From Clitoria ternatea (Eukaryota; Streptophyta; Magnoliopsida; Fabales; Fabaceae): 64,000 nt of DNA. The notes beneath the pieces were generated by a model that was not told the origin of the DNA, searched no databases, and saw nothing but the letters and a program-made list of their open reading frames with translations. The translations under genes and the position numbers were made by a program. Each line of letters begins with the position of its first letter. The first letter of the stretch is position 1. Of the stretch, positions 46,566-59,810 are shown one piece after another. The stretch spans positions 148,696,667-148,760,666 of the forward strand of contig CM075673.1 in assembly GCA_037962975.1 (NCBI GenBank), read 5' to 3'.

Positions 46566-47040
46566 GAAGTTCAGTCCTCTCTCAGAAATCATTCCACTTG
46601 GGAATATCACTCGGAGTCGAAGGAAATTTCGAAGACGGACCCAAGCACAAGCTTTCGGCAACTTTAACACCCGAGTACAAATAGAATGAAAGGGTTCATC
46701 ACTCGGATATTTATTTCCCTCGGAAACTTTTCACTCGAAAACATATTCATTCGAAGTCAAAACCTTTCTCTGTCCAGAAGTACTTCCCTTGGAAATGACT
46801 CACTCGGTATATTTCAATTGGTGTCATACCACGCGGAAATCAGAAATCTCACTTGGTGTTATCCCACTTGGAAATGTCTTACTAGGTGAAATCCCACACG
46901 ACAGTGTCATACTCGGAGACACCCCATTTGGGAAACTTACACTCAACTCAGAGATAACACACTCGGGAATTCACTTCTCAGAAATATCTCGGTCCGAGAA
47001 GTACTCATTCGAAATCAGTTTTTCTTTGTTCGGAAGTACT

Positions 47041-47310
47041 TCTCTCGGAAACGTTTCACTCGGAGATGTTTCACTCGGAAACTAGTCACTCGAAGACGTT
47101 TGACTCAGAAACGTTTCACTCGGAAGCGTTTCATTCAGAAACGAGTCTCTCGAAGACGTTTGACTCGGAAACGTTACACTCGGAAGCGTTTCATTCAGAA
47201 ACGAGTCACTCAAAGATGTTTGACTCGGAAACGTTTCACTCGGAAACTAGTCACTCGGAGACGAGTCACTCGAAGGCGTTTCACTTAGAAACGTCTCATT
47301 CGGAAACATA
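47041..47310 (+). repeat. 15-bp tandem array with 60-bp higher-order unit
   Basis: About 17 consecutive 15-bp units of the form CACTCGGAAACGTTT. Variant units (CACTCGAAGACGTTT, GACTCGGAAACGTTT, CACTCGGAAGCGTTT, CATTCAGAAACGAGT) recur in the same order every 60 bases for about four rounds. The unit length is a multiple of three, so an 81-codon repetitive frame (47066-47311) exists, but it has no gene features. It lies in the LTR of element D. Confidence 0.95.
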
Positions 47311-47475
47311 ACCTTCACTCGGAATTTCTCTCGGTCATACCTCACTCGGAAACAGATTCCTTTCTTCACCCGGACAGTCTTATCTCAGACATTATTCACT
47401 CGGAAAATGGATAATATCATTAATGGTCTAGATAAAAAAATGATTAAACACGAGAATGAAATTTTGGGGATATTA

Positions 47476-50400
47476 TTAAACATCCTTAATTCTTTTAAGA
47501 ATGCTTTGATACCAAAATGAAACAACCCGACTTAATAAACCCATAAAACGAGACCATGGAAATTTTTCCAAAATTGGAACGTATGGAATGGGAGGAAATT
47601 AAAGGCCACACACACAGCAAACAGCGGAAGACACAGCTTAAGCGAGCCCACATCAGTATTCACTCACACAAGTGAGACCCAAACTCGCTTGAGCGAGACA
47701 GCCCATCTCGCTCAGGCGAAGCACCATTCGCTTAAGCGAACCCAATCAAGAATCTTCCATCCATTCACACTCGCTGGAGCGAATCCCTCACTCGCTGAAG
47801 CGAACCCATTCACTCGGTAATACCTTCACTCGGATTTGGGACCACGTCCACTCGGGAACCGTCCCACATATATGATTCACTCGGTAAATCCTTACTTAGC
47901 CAAATCACAGTTATTAAACACACTGGCGTATTTCACTCGGGAAATGATTCCCTCAAATACTCCACTCGGAGTCCATAAGTTTTCCCTCACTCGGATTATT
48001 CCCCAGTCCAATACTACTCGGTATATTTTGACCACAATTCACTCGGAATACATTATCCATTCTACACTCGGTATAGTTTGATCTTCGTCACTCGGAGATC
48101 ACCTCAACTCCCATCACTCGGAGGAATTCATTAAGTTAAGTCACTCGGACTTATTTAATACTTAGTCACTCGGAATATGTATATCCTCATTCACTCAGAA
48201 GAGGACTCCTAGAATTCCCCAATCAAATCCATCATAATAACTCTTCCCTCAGAAGGGGCTCACTCGGGATTTCCCACCCAGGAATATTCAACCCTTTCCC
48301 ACTCGGGGTTTACTCCCATTTTCACTCGGTAACATATGGACTAGTCTTCCCTCGGAAGTAGTCCACACACACACTAAAGCTTTACCTGGACACGGCTCTC
48401 ACAATAATATTCCACTCAGAATTTCATTGACTTAGCATTATTCTTTCATCATCACTTCCTAGCCGACTCAAGTAACACCATAGCAATATAAAATGTATAT
48501 ATATATATAAACATACACTCGAAATACTGATAACTCATATTTCTTATACATATAAATTTGTATTCATTATACAACATTCTTAAGAGCCGGCCAAGGCTTT
48601 AATATGACAATATATAATCGGTACAATATACTTGTACTCTACAACGGCACAGATACCCTGCACTCGGGTTAAGGCCTTCACATCATTCCCATTCCGACCT
48701 GCGTACACTGAAAAATGGTGTAGGGGTGAGCTTTTACATATTAAATGACAGTTATTGACTCGGATTAATCTTAGAATCCTTAATCATGCAATAACATATA
48801 TCATCAATCAAACATACACACTGCCATTTAACATGGACATTCACATAACATCTTTCGATCGGGATTTTACTTATTTCACTCGGCTATAATTCACAACATC
48901 CTCAATAACAATGTATCATCCAATCGGATTCCACCCCAAATCTATTCCAATCAATATCAGTAATGTTTAAACTCCGAGCCTCGCTCAAGGAGAGTGCCTG
49001 AGCCCCGCTCAAAGGTCTTAATCATATCCTCACACATTTTCATCTAATTGCCGATTCAACAATAAGCGTCCAACGCTTCATGCTCCAAGCATTTCCAGTG
49101 GCGAATCGGATGCATACGGTCTCATTCATCAGGCGTCTAACGCCAATACCCTCGGCATTGCCTTGAGTCCAACCCAAGGTCTTTAAGCGTCCAACGCTTA
49201 GTGCACTCGGCACTACCTCGAGTCCAACCCGAGGTCTTTCATTATATTTGACACGTATTCATCCGATTGCCGACTCAGTATCAAGCGTCCCACACTATAT
49301 GCACTCGACACTTCCAATGGCAAATCAGATGATCCACATCTCATGCACTCGGCAATCACAATGCCATCCATTCGGATTATCCTTACAACAAGCATCTCAT
49401 GCTTTCTCATATAACATTCCACTCGAAAATGTAAGCATCTCATGCTATTCCATATAAAATTCTACTCGGCATTAACATAGCAGTCCCCATCCTATGCACT
49501 CAGCATTCGCATATTCAATGTCAAGCATCACATGCATTTAAACACACCATCACACACGGGGACCAATAAAAAACCACACAAATGCACTCGGCATTCATAA
49601 TATGCATCTCATACATTTAACATAACCACAACATGCATCATACATCATATGGACGGAAATCATACACCACACGATAATAATCATCACACATCTGGGCTCA
49701 ACTCAAACAGCATACAATCACAAAACAAACACAACACATCACAGTGTATTAGTTTCACCCGGAAACCCGTCCATAAACCATACATTTGAGATACAATAGC
49801 CCCCCTTACCTGGAATGAAGATTCCAGCAGCTCCATGGCCACCCGTTCTTACAGAACGACTCGGCCCCAGCCTTCAGCAGCACTCTGCTCGGCTTTCAAC
49901 CCTAGGAAGAGCCAAACACAGCTTCCTCTGAAGCAGCTCTACCACCAAGTCAGTGGAGAAACCTCCCAAGGCACAACACCGTCCTCAACCAAGCATCACA
50001 ACCAGTAGAGGATTCCCAACGCTGTTCCACACTTGAACAGCCCAGTCCTCCCAACGATGGAGGACATCCCAAACTTCCAAGCACCAATGCTGTTAGGCAG
50101 AACAGGGGAGGATCTCTACCTTCAAACACACAGCACCATGTTGTCTTCTCTCCCACAGCCATGTTGTTCCACATCGTGTTCCCACTTCCACTCGGGTTCT
50201 ACACAGTGTTGAGTGGAAGAAGAAGATGAAGAAGATAAGAAGAAGACGAACAGCGAAGGAGATGAAGAGGCCACAGGAACTTCAAAAGAGAAAGGAGGAG
50301 TGTTTCCTCTTGTACCCAAAGCGTAATGAGTAAAGAGTGGGTGGAAAATGAAGCCCTTATCCTTTCACTGCCCAGCCTGCACTCCCTCACCATCAGCCAT

Positions 50401-50593
50401 CACATCACCATCAACTCCCATCCCATCAGCGTGGGATTCACGAGGGAGAGAGGGAGAGAGAGAACAGAAGTTCCTCTTAACACCAAGGGCACATGGGTCA
50501 ATTCTTTGCATTATTATCATTATTATTAAATCAATAATTCTTATTTTCGTAATTAACCTTAATTAGTAATTAATCCTAAACCAGGATGTTACA
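47476..50593 (-). repeat. 3' LTR of element B
   Basis: On the minus strand it starts TGTAACATCCTGG at 50593 and ends GGATGTTTAA at 47476. It carries CACTCGG words every 15-40 bases (plus-strand reading) at 47815-48450, palindromic TCGCTYRAGCGA words at 47637-47815 and GCGTCCAACGC words near 49065-49200. The last 42 bases of the LTR contain a primer-site-like TTGGTATCAAAGC. A short ORF-like stretch at 50326-50529 is not a gene. Confidence 0.85.
47637..47815. repeat. Cluster of palindromic TCGCTYRAGCGA words (B 3' LTR)
   Basis: Seven words of this type (for example TCGCTTGAGCGA near 47682 and TTCGCTTAAGCGAA near 47729) at 20-35-bp spacing. The matching cluster in the other LTR is at 53704-53875. 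Confidence 0.8.
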
Positions 50594-53541
50594 ATTCCCC
50601 CCTCCTTCAAAGAATTTCGTCCTCGAAATTCCAACCTGAACTTATCTAAACAAGCAGCTTAGAATATTGTTACCTCAAGTAATCACATGTCTCTGCTTCC
50701 CAAGCATTCACCGACCGGTTTATAGTTCCACTCGGTATAATCACCTCTCAAGAGGTTTACTGACCGCCCCACAATTCTAGTCGGCAAAAACACTAAAATC
50801 AGGTCCTATCTGCTCACAACCTCTTCATAGAATTCAATATATTTGGAGACTCAATTTTTAAAACGTATAAGCTACCCCATTTAACTCTACCAATTCACTA
50901 CAACCGATGGCACCTCTAGTTCATTGGCCACTCGGCCCTACACTCTCAACGCTAATCGGTGTGCATCCATCAACATTTCCTCCAATTCATAGGAGTTACT
51001 TGGCATAATTAAGCATCCACCCAGAGTATAAACTCTAAATTGTGTCACATGAGACACATTATGGAGGTTAATCAACCAGCTGGGAAGAATCTAGTCGGTA
51101 AACAACATTACCGATTCCCACCAATACTCAATATTGTCTGATTTATCTTGGATTAAACCCTCTGATATTCAACATCCGACCACTAAAACCTTCTCCAACC
51201 CATAATATATCTTAGCAATACCGAGCCGAACACTCAAAAGAGCTCCCCATGTGCATCAATTAGCACAGTTTGCCTGGATTTACTTCATACAGGCACCACA
51301 CTCGGATCTTGAAATTTCAGATTCTAACCATTCCTTCGGCTAATTCCATGCCTACACCCCTGAGAATGTCACTCGGACCTCTAACTCAAAAATATTATTC
51401 AGGGTTTAAGGGAAATTTCTAACCCAGAAATCTTTCCACTTACAAAATTTTTACTCGACATTAAAGCCTACATCAAATACAAATCTGAGTTCAAACTCAG
51501 CAGCTCTAAACATCAACCCGAACACAATTATGAATAAATTTACCTCTCGGGTATCTATTCCCCCCGGGAGCCATTCACTCAGAAACTTACCTATTCCAAG
51601 TCCCACACAGTACCTTTCCACACAGAAGTGTCACAACTAGAGACACTTCGCTCGGATTTAGCCTAACACAAATGTGTCATTCGGACACAGTTTCTTAACA
51701 TAACAGTGACTCCCAAAACGATGTTTCACTCAGAACATCATAACTTCTCATAGTAATTCTTTCTCCCAGAAAGATTTCACTCGGAATTATCTCCACGTTC
51801 TCACACTCGAAATATACTAATCTTCCCTGAGCAAATTCTCACCTTTCTGATCACCCATCCTTTTCAATAACCAATCATTATTTTAATAGCCAATTCATAC
51901 CCAATAACCTCTGATCCTCTCAGAGGTAAACACCTCAGGGTTAAACAAACCTTCTATCCTCATTTTGATACACTAACAATTACTTTTCACTCAATACAGT
52001 TCTTATTTTCACTCAGAACAGTCCGATAGACTCACCATCACCATAAGCAGCTACAACCTCACCTGCCCGACTTATGAATTGCTGCATCCGACTTATAGGA
52101 TGATGTCTCATGCCTATAGGGTTATCACAATTGCATAGAGTCGCTGCAAAAGTGTACGCTGCCATAATACCTATGGTATGAAGAGTCGTCTCAAAACAGC
52201 ATACATCACACTCATTTCACTCACACCGACTGCACTCACCCAAATAATACTAATTCATAAAAATTAATGGCAATTCACATACATATATAAGCACACATTT
52301 ACATCAACATCATCATTACGCACCACCTAGGGCACATCACGCAGCAACAATCATGAAATATCATTTACCATTACTGTAAAACAGTATAATGGTAATAGGT
52401 TTCCGACCCACACAAGGTACACACCTCGTCATAAAATAGCATATCAACAATCGGCTTCCAGCCCATACTGAGTAATATCCCATCATTGGATCTCATCCAT
52501 TATAAAACCATAATCCGACAGCTTATTAATCCTTCATTTCATCACACTTCACCGACCATAGTTCAATTTAAGCCAAAATGATTCACCAAGCTCACTTAGA
52601 TATACTACTCGGATTACAATGTGACTTTCATTTATATAGCAGGTTTCTGCATCAGTAAACCTTTCCATTAATCATAAACACAATACAGTGGAGTACAATC
52701 ATCATAATCGTTATTCTCAGTACCACAAAGTACTCGGATTTCAACCTTACTAGTCACTATCCATCCGGTATCACAATCATCACTTGTATTCCATCTTAGG
52801 ACGATTCAAGCCTCAACAATTTATTACACAATCACTTTACTCGGCTCAACAATCCATAAGGTCAATCAGATTATCAGACTCAGAAATTCCAGGGGTCACC
52901 TAGTATCCAACGTGGGACACTCCCACAACATTCAAATATTACCGAGTCGAAACCATTCACTCGGTTTTCACACACCAAAATCAAAACAGTACCCAAATCA
53001 AACAGGTATTCAATTTCACATTTATCCACTTATCACATATTCAAATTCTTAACCTAGAAATCTGCAACCAATCAATTACATCATATACCATATAGGGTTC
53101 ACGTGCCAAGGATATAAAACATCCTTCACAAATGCCGCAAGCAATCTCACAATTTAAAATCACCACACTATGGGACTCCTCAATATTATTCACTTAACTC
53201 AACATATGAGTCCTGTCTCATTCAATCAGTATGCCTCAACTACGAGCCACTAGCTCGGCTTACACAAAAGACCAAACCAACCTATACAGCTTCAATACAC
53301 ATGAAGGTTTCAATACCTTCCATTCTATTCCCCCACAGCCGACTCAGGCTTAGAAATACCTTCCCCTATTGTCCTCAACAGGACACACAGGCACATGGCC
53401 ACACTATTCATGTCTGAGCATGAGTCAAACATAGTAAAACATCATAAGCAACTATGACAACCGGTCATATTACACATAACCGCTCACTGTGGGTAAGCAT
53501 ACCTTGGTCTTGGACCTTTTAAGTCCGCTCTGATATCAAAA
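50594..53541 (-). other. Interior of element B, non-coding
   Basis: No open frame longer than about 60 codons and no gag/pol motif on either strand. ACTCGG and CGGA words are scattered through it. The 52900-53180 part, read on the minus strand, resembles the interior of element C at about 58310-58500 (shared TTTGTGAAGGATG, TTTATATCCTTGGCAC-like and GTGTGAAAACCGAGT words), so B and C are related. Confidence 0.75.
53525..53540 (-). other. Primer-binding site of element B
   Basis: The minus strand reads TGATATCAGAGCGGAC directly after the LTR end. It differs by one base from the initiator-Met tRNA complement TGGTATCAGAGC. Confidence 0.75.
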
Positions 53542-55517
53542 TTAAACATCCTTAATTCTTTTAAGAATGCTTTGATACCAAAATAAAACAACCCGACTTA
53601 ATAAACCCATAAAACGAGACCATGGAAATTTTTCCAAAATTAGAACGTATGGAATGAGAGGAAATTAAAGGCCACACACACAGCAAATAGCGGAAGACAC
53701 TGCTTAAGCGAGCCCACATCAGTATTCACTCGCTCAAGCGAGACCCAAACTCACTTGAGCGAGACAGCCCATCTCGCTCGGGCGAAGCACCATTCGCTTA
53801 AGCGAACCCAATTAAGAATCTTCCATCCATTCACACTCGCTGGAGCGAATCCCTCACTCGCTGAAGCGAACCCATTCACTCGGTAAGACCTTTACTCGGA
53901 TTCGGGACCACGTCCACTCGGGAACCGTCCCACATATATGATTCACCTGGTAAATCCTTACTTACCCAAATCACAGTTATTAAACACACGGGCGTATTTC
54001 ACTCAGGAAATGATTCCCTCGGATACTCCACTAGGAGCCCATAAGCTTTCCCCCACTCAGATTATTCCCCAGTCCAATACTACTCGGTATATTTCGACCA
54101 CAATTCACTCGGAATACATTATCCATTCTGCACTCGGCATAATTTGATCTTCCTCACTCAGAGATCACCTCAACTCCCATCACTCGGAGGAATTCATTAA
54201 GTTAAGTCACTCGGACTTATTTAATACTTAGTCATTCGGAATATGTATATCCTCATTCACTCGGAAGAGGACTCCTAGAATACCCCAATCAAATCCATCA
54301 CAATAACTCTTCCCTCGGAAGGGGCTCATTCAGGATTTCCCACTCAGGAATATTCAACCCTTTCCCACTCGGGGTTTACTCCCATTTTCACTCGGTAACA
54401 TATGGACTAGTCTTCCCTCAGAAGTAGTCCACACACACACTAAAGCTTCACCCGGACACGGCTCTCACAATAACATTCCACTCAGAATTTCATTGACTTA
54501 GCATTATTCTTTCATCATCACTTCTAGCCGACTCAAGTAACACCATAGCAATATAAAATGTATATATATATATATATAAACATACACTCAGAATATTGAT
54601 AACTCAGATTTCTTATACATATAAATTTGTATTCATTATACAATATTCTTAAGAGCCGGCCAAGGCTTTAATATGACAATATACAATCGGTACAATATAC
54701 TTGTACACTACAACGGCACAGATACCCTGCACTCGGGTTAAGGCCTTCACATCATTCCCATTCCGACCTGCGTACACTGAAAAATGGTGTAGGGGTGAGC
54801 TTTTACATATTAAATGACAGTTATTGACTCAGATTAATCTTAGAATCCTTAATCATGCAATAACATATATCATCAATCAAACATACACACTGTCATTTAA
54901 CATGGACATTCACATAACATATTTCGATCGGGATTTTACTCATTTCACTCGGCTATAATTCACAACATCCTCAATAACAATGTATCATCCAATCGTATTC
55001 CACCCCAAATCTATTCCAATCAATATCAGTAATGTTTAAACTCCGAGTCTCGCTCAAGGAGAGTGCCTGAGCCCTGCTCAAAGGTCTTAATCATATCCTT
55101 ACACATTTTCATCTAATTGCTGATTCAAAAATAATCGTCCAACGCTTCATGCTCCAAGCATTTCCAGTGGCGAATCGGATGCATACGGTCTCATTCATCA
55201 GGCGTCCAACGCCAATGCCCTCGGCATTGCCTTGAGTCCAACCCAAGATCTTTAAGCGTCCAACGCTTAGTGCACTCGGCACTGCCTCGAGTCCAACCCG
55301 AGGTCTTTCATTATATTTGACACGTATTCATCTGATTGCCGACTCAGTATCAAGCCTCCTACGCTATATGTACTCGGCACTTCCAATGGCAAATCAGATG
55401 ATCCACATCTCATGCACTCGGCAATCACAATGCCATCCACTCGGATTATCCTTACAACAAGCATCTCATGCTTTCTCATATAACATTCCACTCGGAAATC
55501 AACACTAGTAAGCATCT
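53542..55517 (-). repeat. 5' LTR of element B, first part
   Basis: Collinear with 47476-49440 at about 97% by eye, including the palindrome cluster (53704-53875), the CACTCGG stretch and an (AT) run near 54561. It ends with CATCT (55513-55517), the target duplication of the inserted C composite. The LTR resumes at 62247. Confidence 0.85.
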
Positions 55518-57307
55518 TCTAACGCCCCGAATTTTATAAAAATGAATAATTGATGGAAATGAATAATAAATAAATAATTAAATTAATGAATTGATAATTA
55601 TTGAGGATGATTCGTGAAAATGTATGGATTGTTATGGCAAGGTGTGAATACAAGTATATAGGATGATGAAGAGCTTGGATTCAGCATGTGTAATAAATTT
55701 GTAATGTAAATTTACAAGTATGAATGTGTGAACAGGTGGAATAAGCTTTATAATGTGTAAAAACATAGAAGATGTTCAAATTTGACTTATAATGAGACTT
55801 TCCGAGTAAGAATGCTCAGGACGAGTTGCATAAGCCTTACATATTGTATATGAGTTGTTAGAAGGGAGTGTATTGGCTTTGATTGCAAATTTCATGGGCT
55901 GAGTTGTTAAGAATTACGTTTTGTTTGGGTCCTGATGGTCTCGCCCGAGCGAGAAAGGATCTCGCTCAGGCGAGGATCCACTGCATTGGTAAATTAGTCT
56001 CTGGACCAATTTCGCCCAGGCGGTGAAGTTCCCACTCAAGCGAGCTGGAGAAAAATGGTTACTGGGCCTTTTTCGTCCAAGCGAGTGTGAATGCCTTGAG
56101 CGGAAGTATAAAATCTAAAGCTGGAATGGTGTTTACTTAAATGGGTGGCTGATAAGGTTGTGTTTGACCGAGTATGACGAGTGTAGGGTGCGTAAGTAAG
56201 ATTCTGGATGAGAATTCACTCGAGTGGGAACCTTAGAACGTAATTTTATGAGTTGTGGTGAATTTCTGAGTGAAATTCCGAGTGACATATGTCCTAGTCT
56301 TTCCCTTCCAAGTGAATAAGGTATAATCCGAGTGGTTAACATGTGGGTAAGTCTGAGTGGGACTTAATTTGGTAAATCCCTCCAAGTAAGTAGAGGTTAG
56401 AGCAATTTCCGACTGGAACTAGATTGTGGGGGACCCCTTCTAAAAGAAAGGAAGGTTTATGAAATCTGCGAGTGGAGTCCCGAATAGGGAATTTCTGAGT
56501 TCAAGGTAACTTATCCCGAGTGGATCCCTCTGTGTGTGTAATTCCGAGTGGGAATGCCACCGAGTGGGGACATATGGTGTGTTGTCCAGAAGTACTCTGG
56601 AATAACTCCGTTTGAGAGAAAAAGAAAGCAAGTCGGTTTTAAAGAAATTACCGAGTGTAAGATTGATTGGGATTACTCGGAATTGGAATGCATTACCGAG
56701 TGAAAGGTTAAACGAGAGAAGAGTCGGTTTTGAAATAATTCACCGAGTGAGAACTGATTATAAGTTGAGTCGGCGTTGAGATGAATGGCTGAGTGGTAGC
56801 CGATCAGGTGTTGAGTCAGTTTGGGAATGAAATGCTGAGTGAGTGATGTCTTATACACTCCGAGTGATGTAGTTGTCTCGGATCCCGAGTGATGGGATTA
56901 CCGAGTGAGTGGTTGCCTCTAGATACCGAGTGGTGGATTAGCCGAGTGTGGCTTCTCGCTTCAGCGAGTGAGTTCTCGCTCCAGCGGGTATGTTGCTGGG
57001 AAGGCTTTTGTGTGGCTTCGCCCAAGCGGAGGTGTGCTCGCCCGAGCGAGTTTGGCTATTTCGCTCAAGCGGAGTCGGGTCTCGCTTAAGCGAATGAGCG
57101 CTGTTCTGTGGTTTTGCTTGAGCACTGAGTGTCTTCCGCTGAATGGTTTTGGGTTGGCTTTTACTTCTTTTTGCCTTCCATTGCCTTCCTTTCCTTCTGA
57201 TTCTTGGTCATTGGACCCAGCTCTCATATCTTCACATATGAGAGTGGATCTTGATAGATCGAGGTATGTTTTTGTGAAAAATTGACCCCTATTTTTAGGG
57301 TGTCACA
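55518..57307 (+). repeat. 5' LTR of element C
   Basis: Holds CCGAGTG words every 20-40 bases from 56260 to 56945, and palindromic TCGCTYRAGCGA words at 55942-56100 and 56950-57115. Preceded by CATCT. Confidence 0.9.
56945..57120. repeat. Palindromic TCGCTYRAGCGA words (C 5' LTR)
   Basis: Words such as TCGCCCGAGCGA (57041), TCGCTCAAGCGGA (57061) and TCGCTTAAGCGAA (57083). The copy in the 3' LTR is at 61238-61413. Confidence 0.8.
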
Positions 57308-59810
57308 AAGGTGGTATCAGAGCATATGTTGCTCTGAATAAGAATTATTGGTTACTACCTGAGCATGATTGCTTTAAGATAATTGATATTATGAATGGCT
57401 AGAGGATGATTTCGCAATGGTGAGACTTTTAAGACGATTTTTGGAGCGGGATGCTCATTATTGGGATCTGGATGTTGGTATAGAATTAAGAATGATAATT
57501 ATCTTGAGAATGATATTATGTTTTATTGCCCTACGTGGACCTATGATGTACTAAGTGTCTAGGAATTGTGAATTGATTATAGGGCATATTTGCTTATTGA
57601 GGAATTATCGTGAATGGTTAAAGTTGAGCTGGGATTGGTGCTCAATGAGGACTTTTGTGAGATTGTGATTTATAAGATGTGGTTATTGACTATGGGAAGT
57701 ATACCCTTTATCATTGGGGTTATATGATAAATTTGTGGAGCCTAGTTGCTCATTGATAATTATGAATGAATTGTGGAATTGAATATGAATGAATGAAATT
57801 TCTTGACATATGATGGATGTATGTATTGTGTAAGACCAGCCAATTTCCTTACCCTATTACCTTCGAATGACGAATATATTATAATTGTGCATTGATGTTG
57901 ATATATATAATGCAAATTGATTGATGATGAATCCATAATTGAATGTTAATCATGGAAATGAAATATTGCGATGTGAATATGAGATACGAAATATGAATTG
58001 ATATGATAATGATTTGATGCCATGTGTTGATTATGAATATGATATGTATATATATTGATTTAATGATAGACCTATGTCGTATGTTAATTATGGATAGGAG
58101 ATATTGAGAAAGAAATTGATATGGTAGTAGACCATATATGTTGAGATCTTGATGTGCATATGCACTTGGAATATGAATTGTGATTAGATTTCTTATATGC
58201 ATTGTGCTTGTGGCGTTTAGCCAAAGAATGTTTGTTAAATGAAATGAAACTCATATGCTTGAGTTGAATAGTATGGGTATGTTTGAATTTAAATGTTTGG
58301 TTGTGCCATTTGTGAAGGATGGATTTTATATCCTTTGGCACAAGAACCTTATGTGTTATATGATATAAGTGATTTGTTGTATTTCCCTAGATTGGGAATT
58401 TGAATATGTGATAAATGATTAAATGTGAAATCGAATACCTGTTAAATTGAGATTGTGTCTCGGTGTTGATGTGTGAAAACCGAGTAAAAGATTTATTTAA
58501 TTATGACCCACTAGGTGTGATGACCTAGATGGATTTGGTATGATCTTGTATGATCAATTGTTGTAGAGAATTAATTAAATTGGACCCTATGGTGATCTAG
58601 GCTCTATGTTGTTTTGTGAGCCATATCTAATGATGTTGTGTGGTGTGTGAGAACTCCACAATGGGTGCTAGGTAACCCTTGATGAGTGATGAATAATAAT
58701 GTTGAACTCAGGGTATGATTAGAATTGATTATGGTATATGAATTTACAATGTGCTCTTGAGTTAAATTCTGTGCCTTAAAATTATGATCAATGGATCAAG
58801 TATAGATGATGATGTAATTTAGAGATGTCAAATGTGATCGTGAGTTGATGAATAGAAATTTAACCATGTCATTACTCCCTATTTTATTTGAAGGGTGTTA
58901 TATTGGTGATAGAAACCACATAATGATGTGATATAATGTGAGTTATATGTTTAGTTTATGAGCCTTAACTGTGATCTGTAAAGAGAATACCCAATGCGAA
59001 AGCTCATTATTTGATTATGTAGCCTATTTGATAAGAGTTTGATGAATCTTTTAAGGTTCGAATTGATTTATAGACAGCAAATATGTTAGTAAAACAAGAA
59101 TTTTAGATTAATTGAGCATGGATTTGGATGAATAAAACCCAAAGATAGGGTATTTACCTTGTGATGATGGAAGAATTATGGTTAATACATTGATTTATTA
59201 TGAAGTTAAACAATATTTAATGATTGATATGGCATGATGGATGCCAAATTATCTATATAATGATGATGAAATATGAGTATTTTGGTTGTGGACTGGTGAG
59301 GATTGTCACCAAGTCTTACATAAACTGGTATCGTTTGAATATATGTAACCAATATAAGCAATGGGAATACGAGGTACTGGTCCTGATATGGTCTTACATG
59401 CCATAGGAATTGCGGCAACATGCACTTATGCGCCGACTTTATGTGTTTGTGGTAACCACTACAGGATTGGGACACCTTCTTGTATGTCGGATGCAGCAAC
59501 ACATAGGTCGGGCAGGTGTAGGGATTGTAACTGCTTATGGTGAATGTATTGAGCCTATCTGGTCATACTGAGTATGAACATGTGAACTTTGTTGGATGAG
59601 ATATAATTGATGATACATGACATACTTGATGCAGAAATTTTACATTAAGAATGATGAAGTGGTGATGAACATGTTCTGATGGACTTTGGGAAGTCCAGAG
59701 TTATCCTATGGTGTTGTTGAATCTTGTTGATGTGTGGCCTGAGGTATGGCCTTGTGGCATGTGTACGAAGCTGAATTTCGAGGACGAAATTCTTTTTAGG
59801 TGGGGTGAAT
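57308..59810 (+). other. Interior of element C with primer site and polypurine tract
   Basis: The primer site is at 57312-57323 and the polypurine tract at 59798-59810, preceded by GAATTTCGAGGACGAAATTC, a palindrome usual at this place in chromoviruses. Between them is AT-rich DNA rich in ATGAATATGA-type words. Short minus frames (57879-58341, 59206-59502) show no domain. Confidence 0.8.

Larger units (their letters stand above)
43873..47475 (-). repeat. 3' LTR of chromovirus D, inner (distal) part
   Basis: On the minus strand this LTR starts at 63512 (TGTAACATCTCTG), runs to 63410, is interrupted by element B and continues from 47475 to its end GGGTGTTACA at 43873. The TATTA repeats at 47471-47475 and 63405-63409 prove the continuity. 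Total length without B is about 3.7 kb. The five bases beyond its end, CCACT (43868-43872), are the expected target duplication; the other copy lies outside the window. It holds an (AAT)n and an (AT)n microsatellite and dense CACTCGG arrays (46060-47400). No genes. Confidence 0.75.

Noticed and set aside
47041..47310. CRISPR-like appearance of regular short repeats
   Set aside because: Units are contiguous without unique spacers and the DNA is plant nuclear.
47066..47311. Repetitive 81-codon frame with HSET-like peptide repeats
   Set aside because: Direct translation of the 15-bp array; opposite and alternative frames are equally repetitive; no promoter or conserved context.
47476..47517. 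Tandem element array, because a primer-site-like word lies outside the apparent left LTR of B
   Set aside because: The TATTA duplication at 47471 places these 42 bases inside the LTR, and the same 42 bases are at the other LTR; a captured primer site explains it better.
50326..50566. 67-72-codon frames duplicated at 63137-63377
   Set aside because: LTR copies of element B, no protein similarity.
56968..57285. 105-codon frame (and the same at 61261-61578)
   Set aside because: Lies within the LTRs of C, contains the palindromic word cluster, no domain; duplicated simply because the LTR is.
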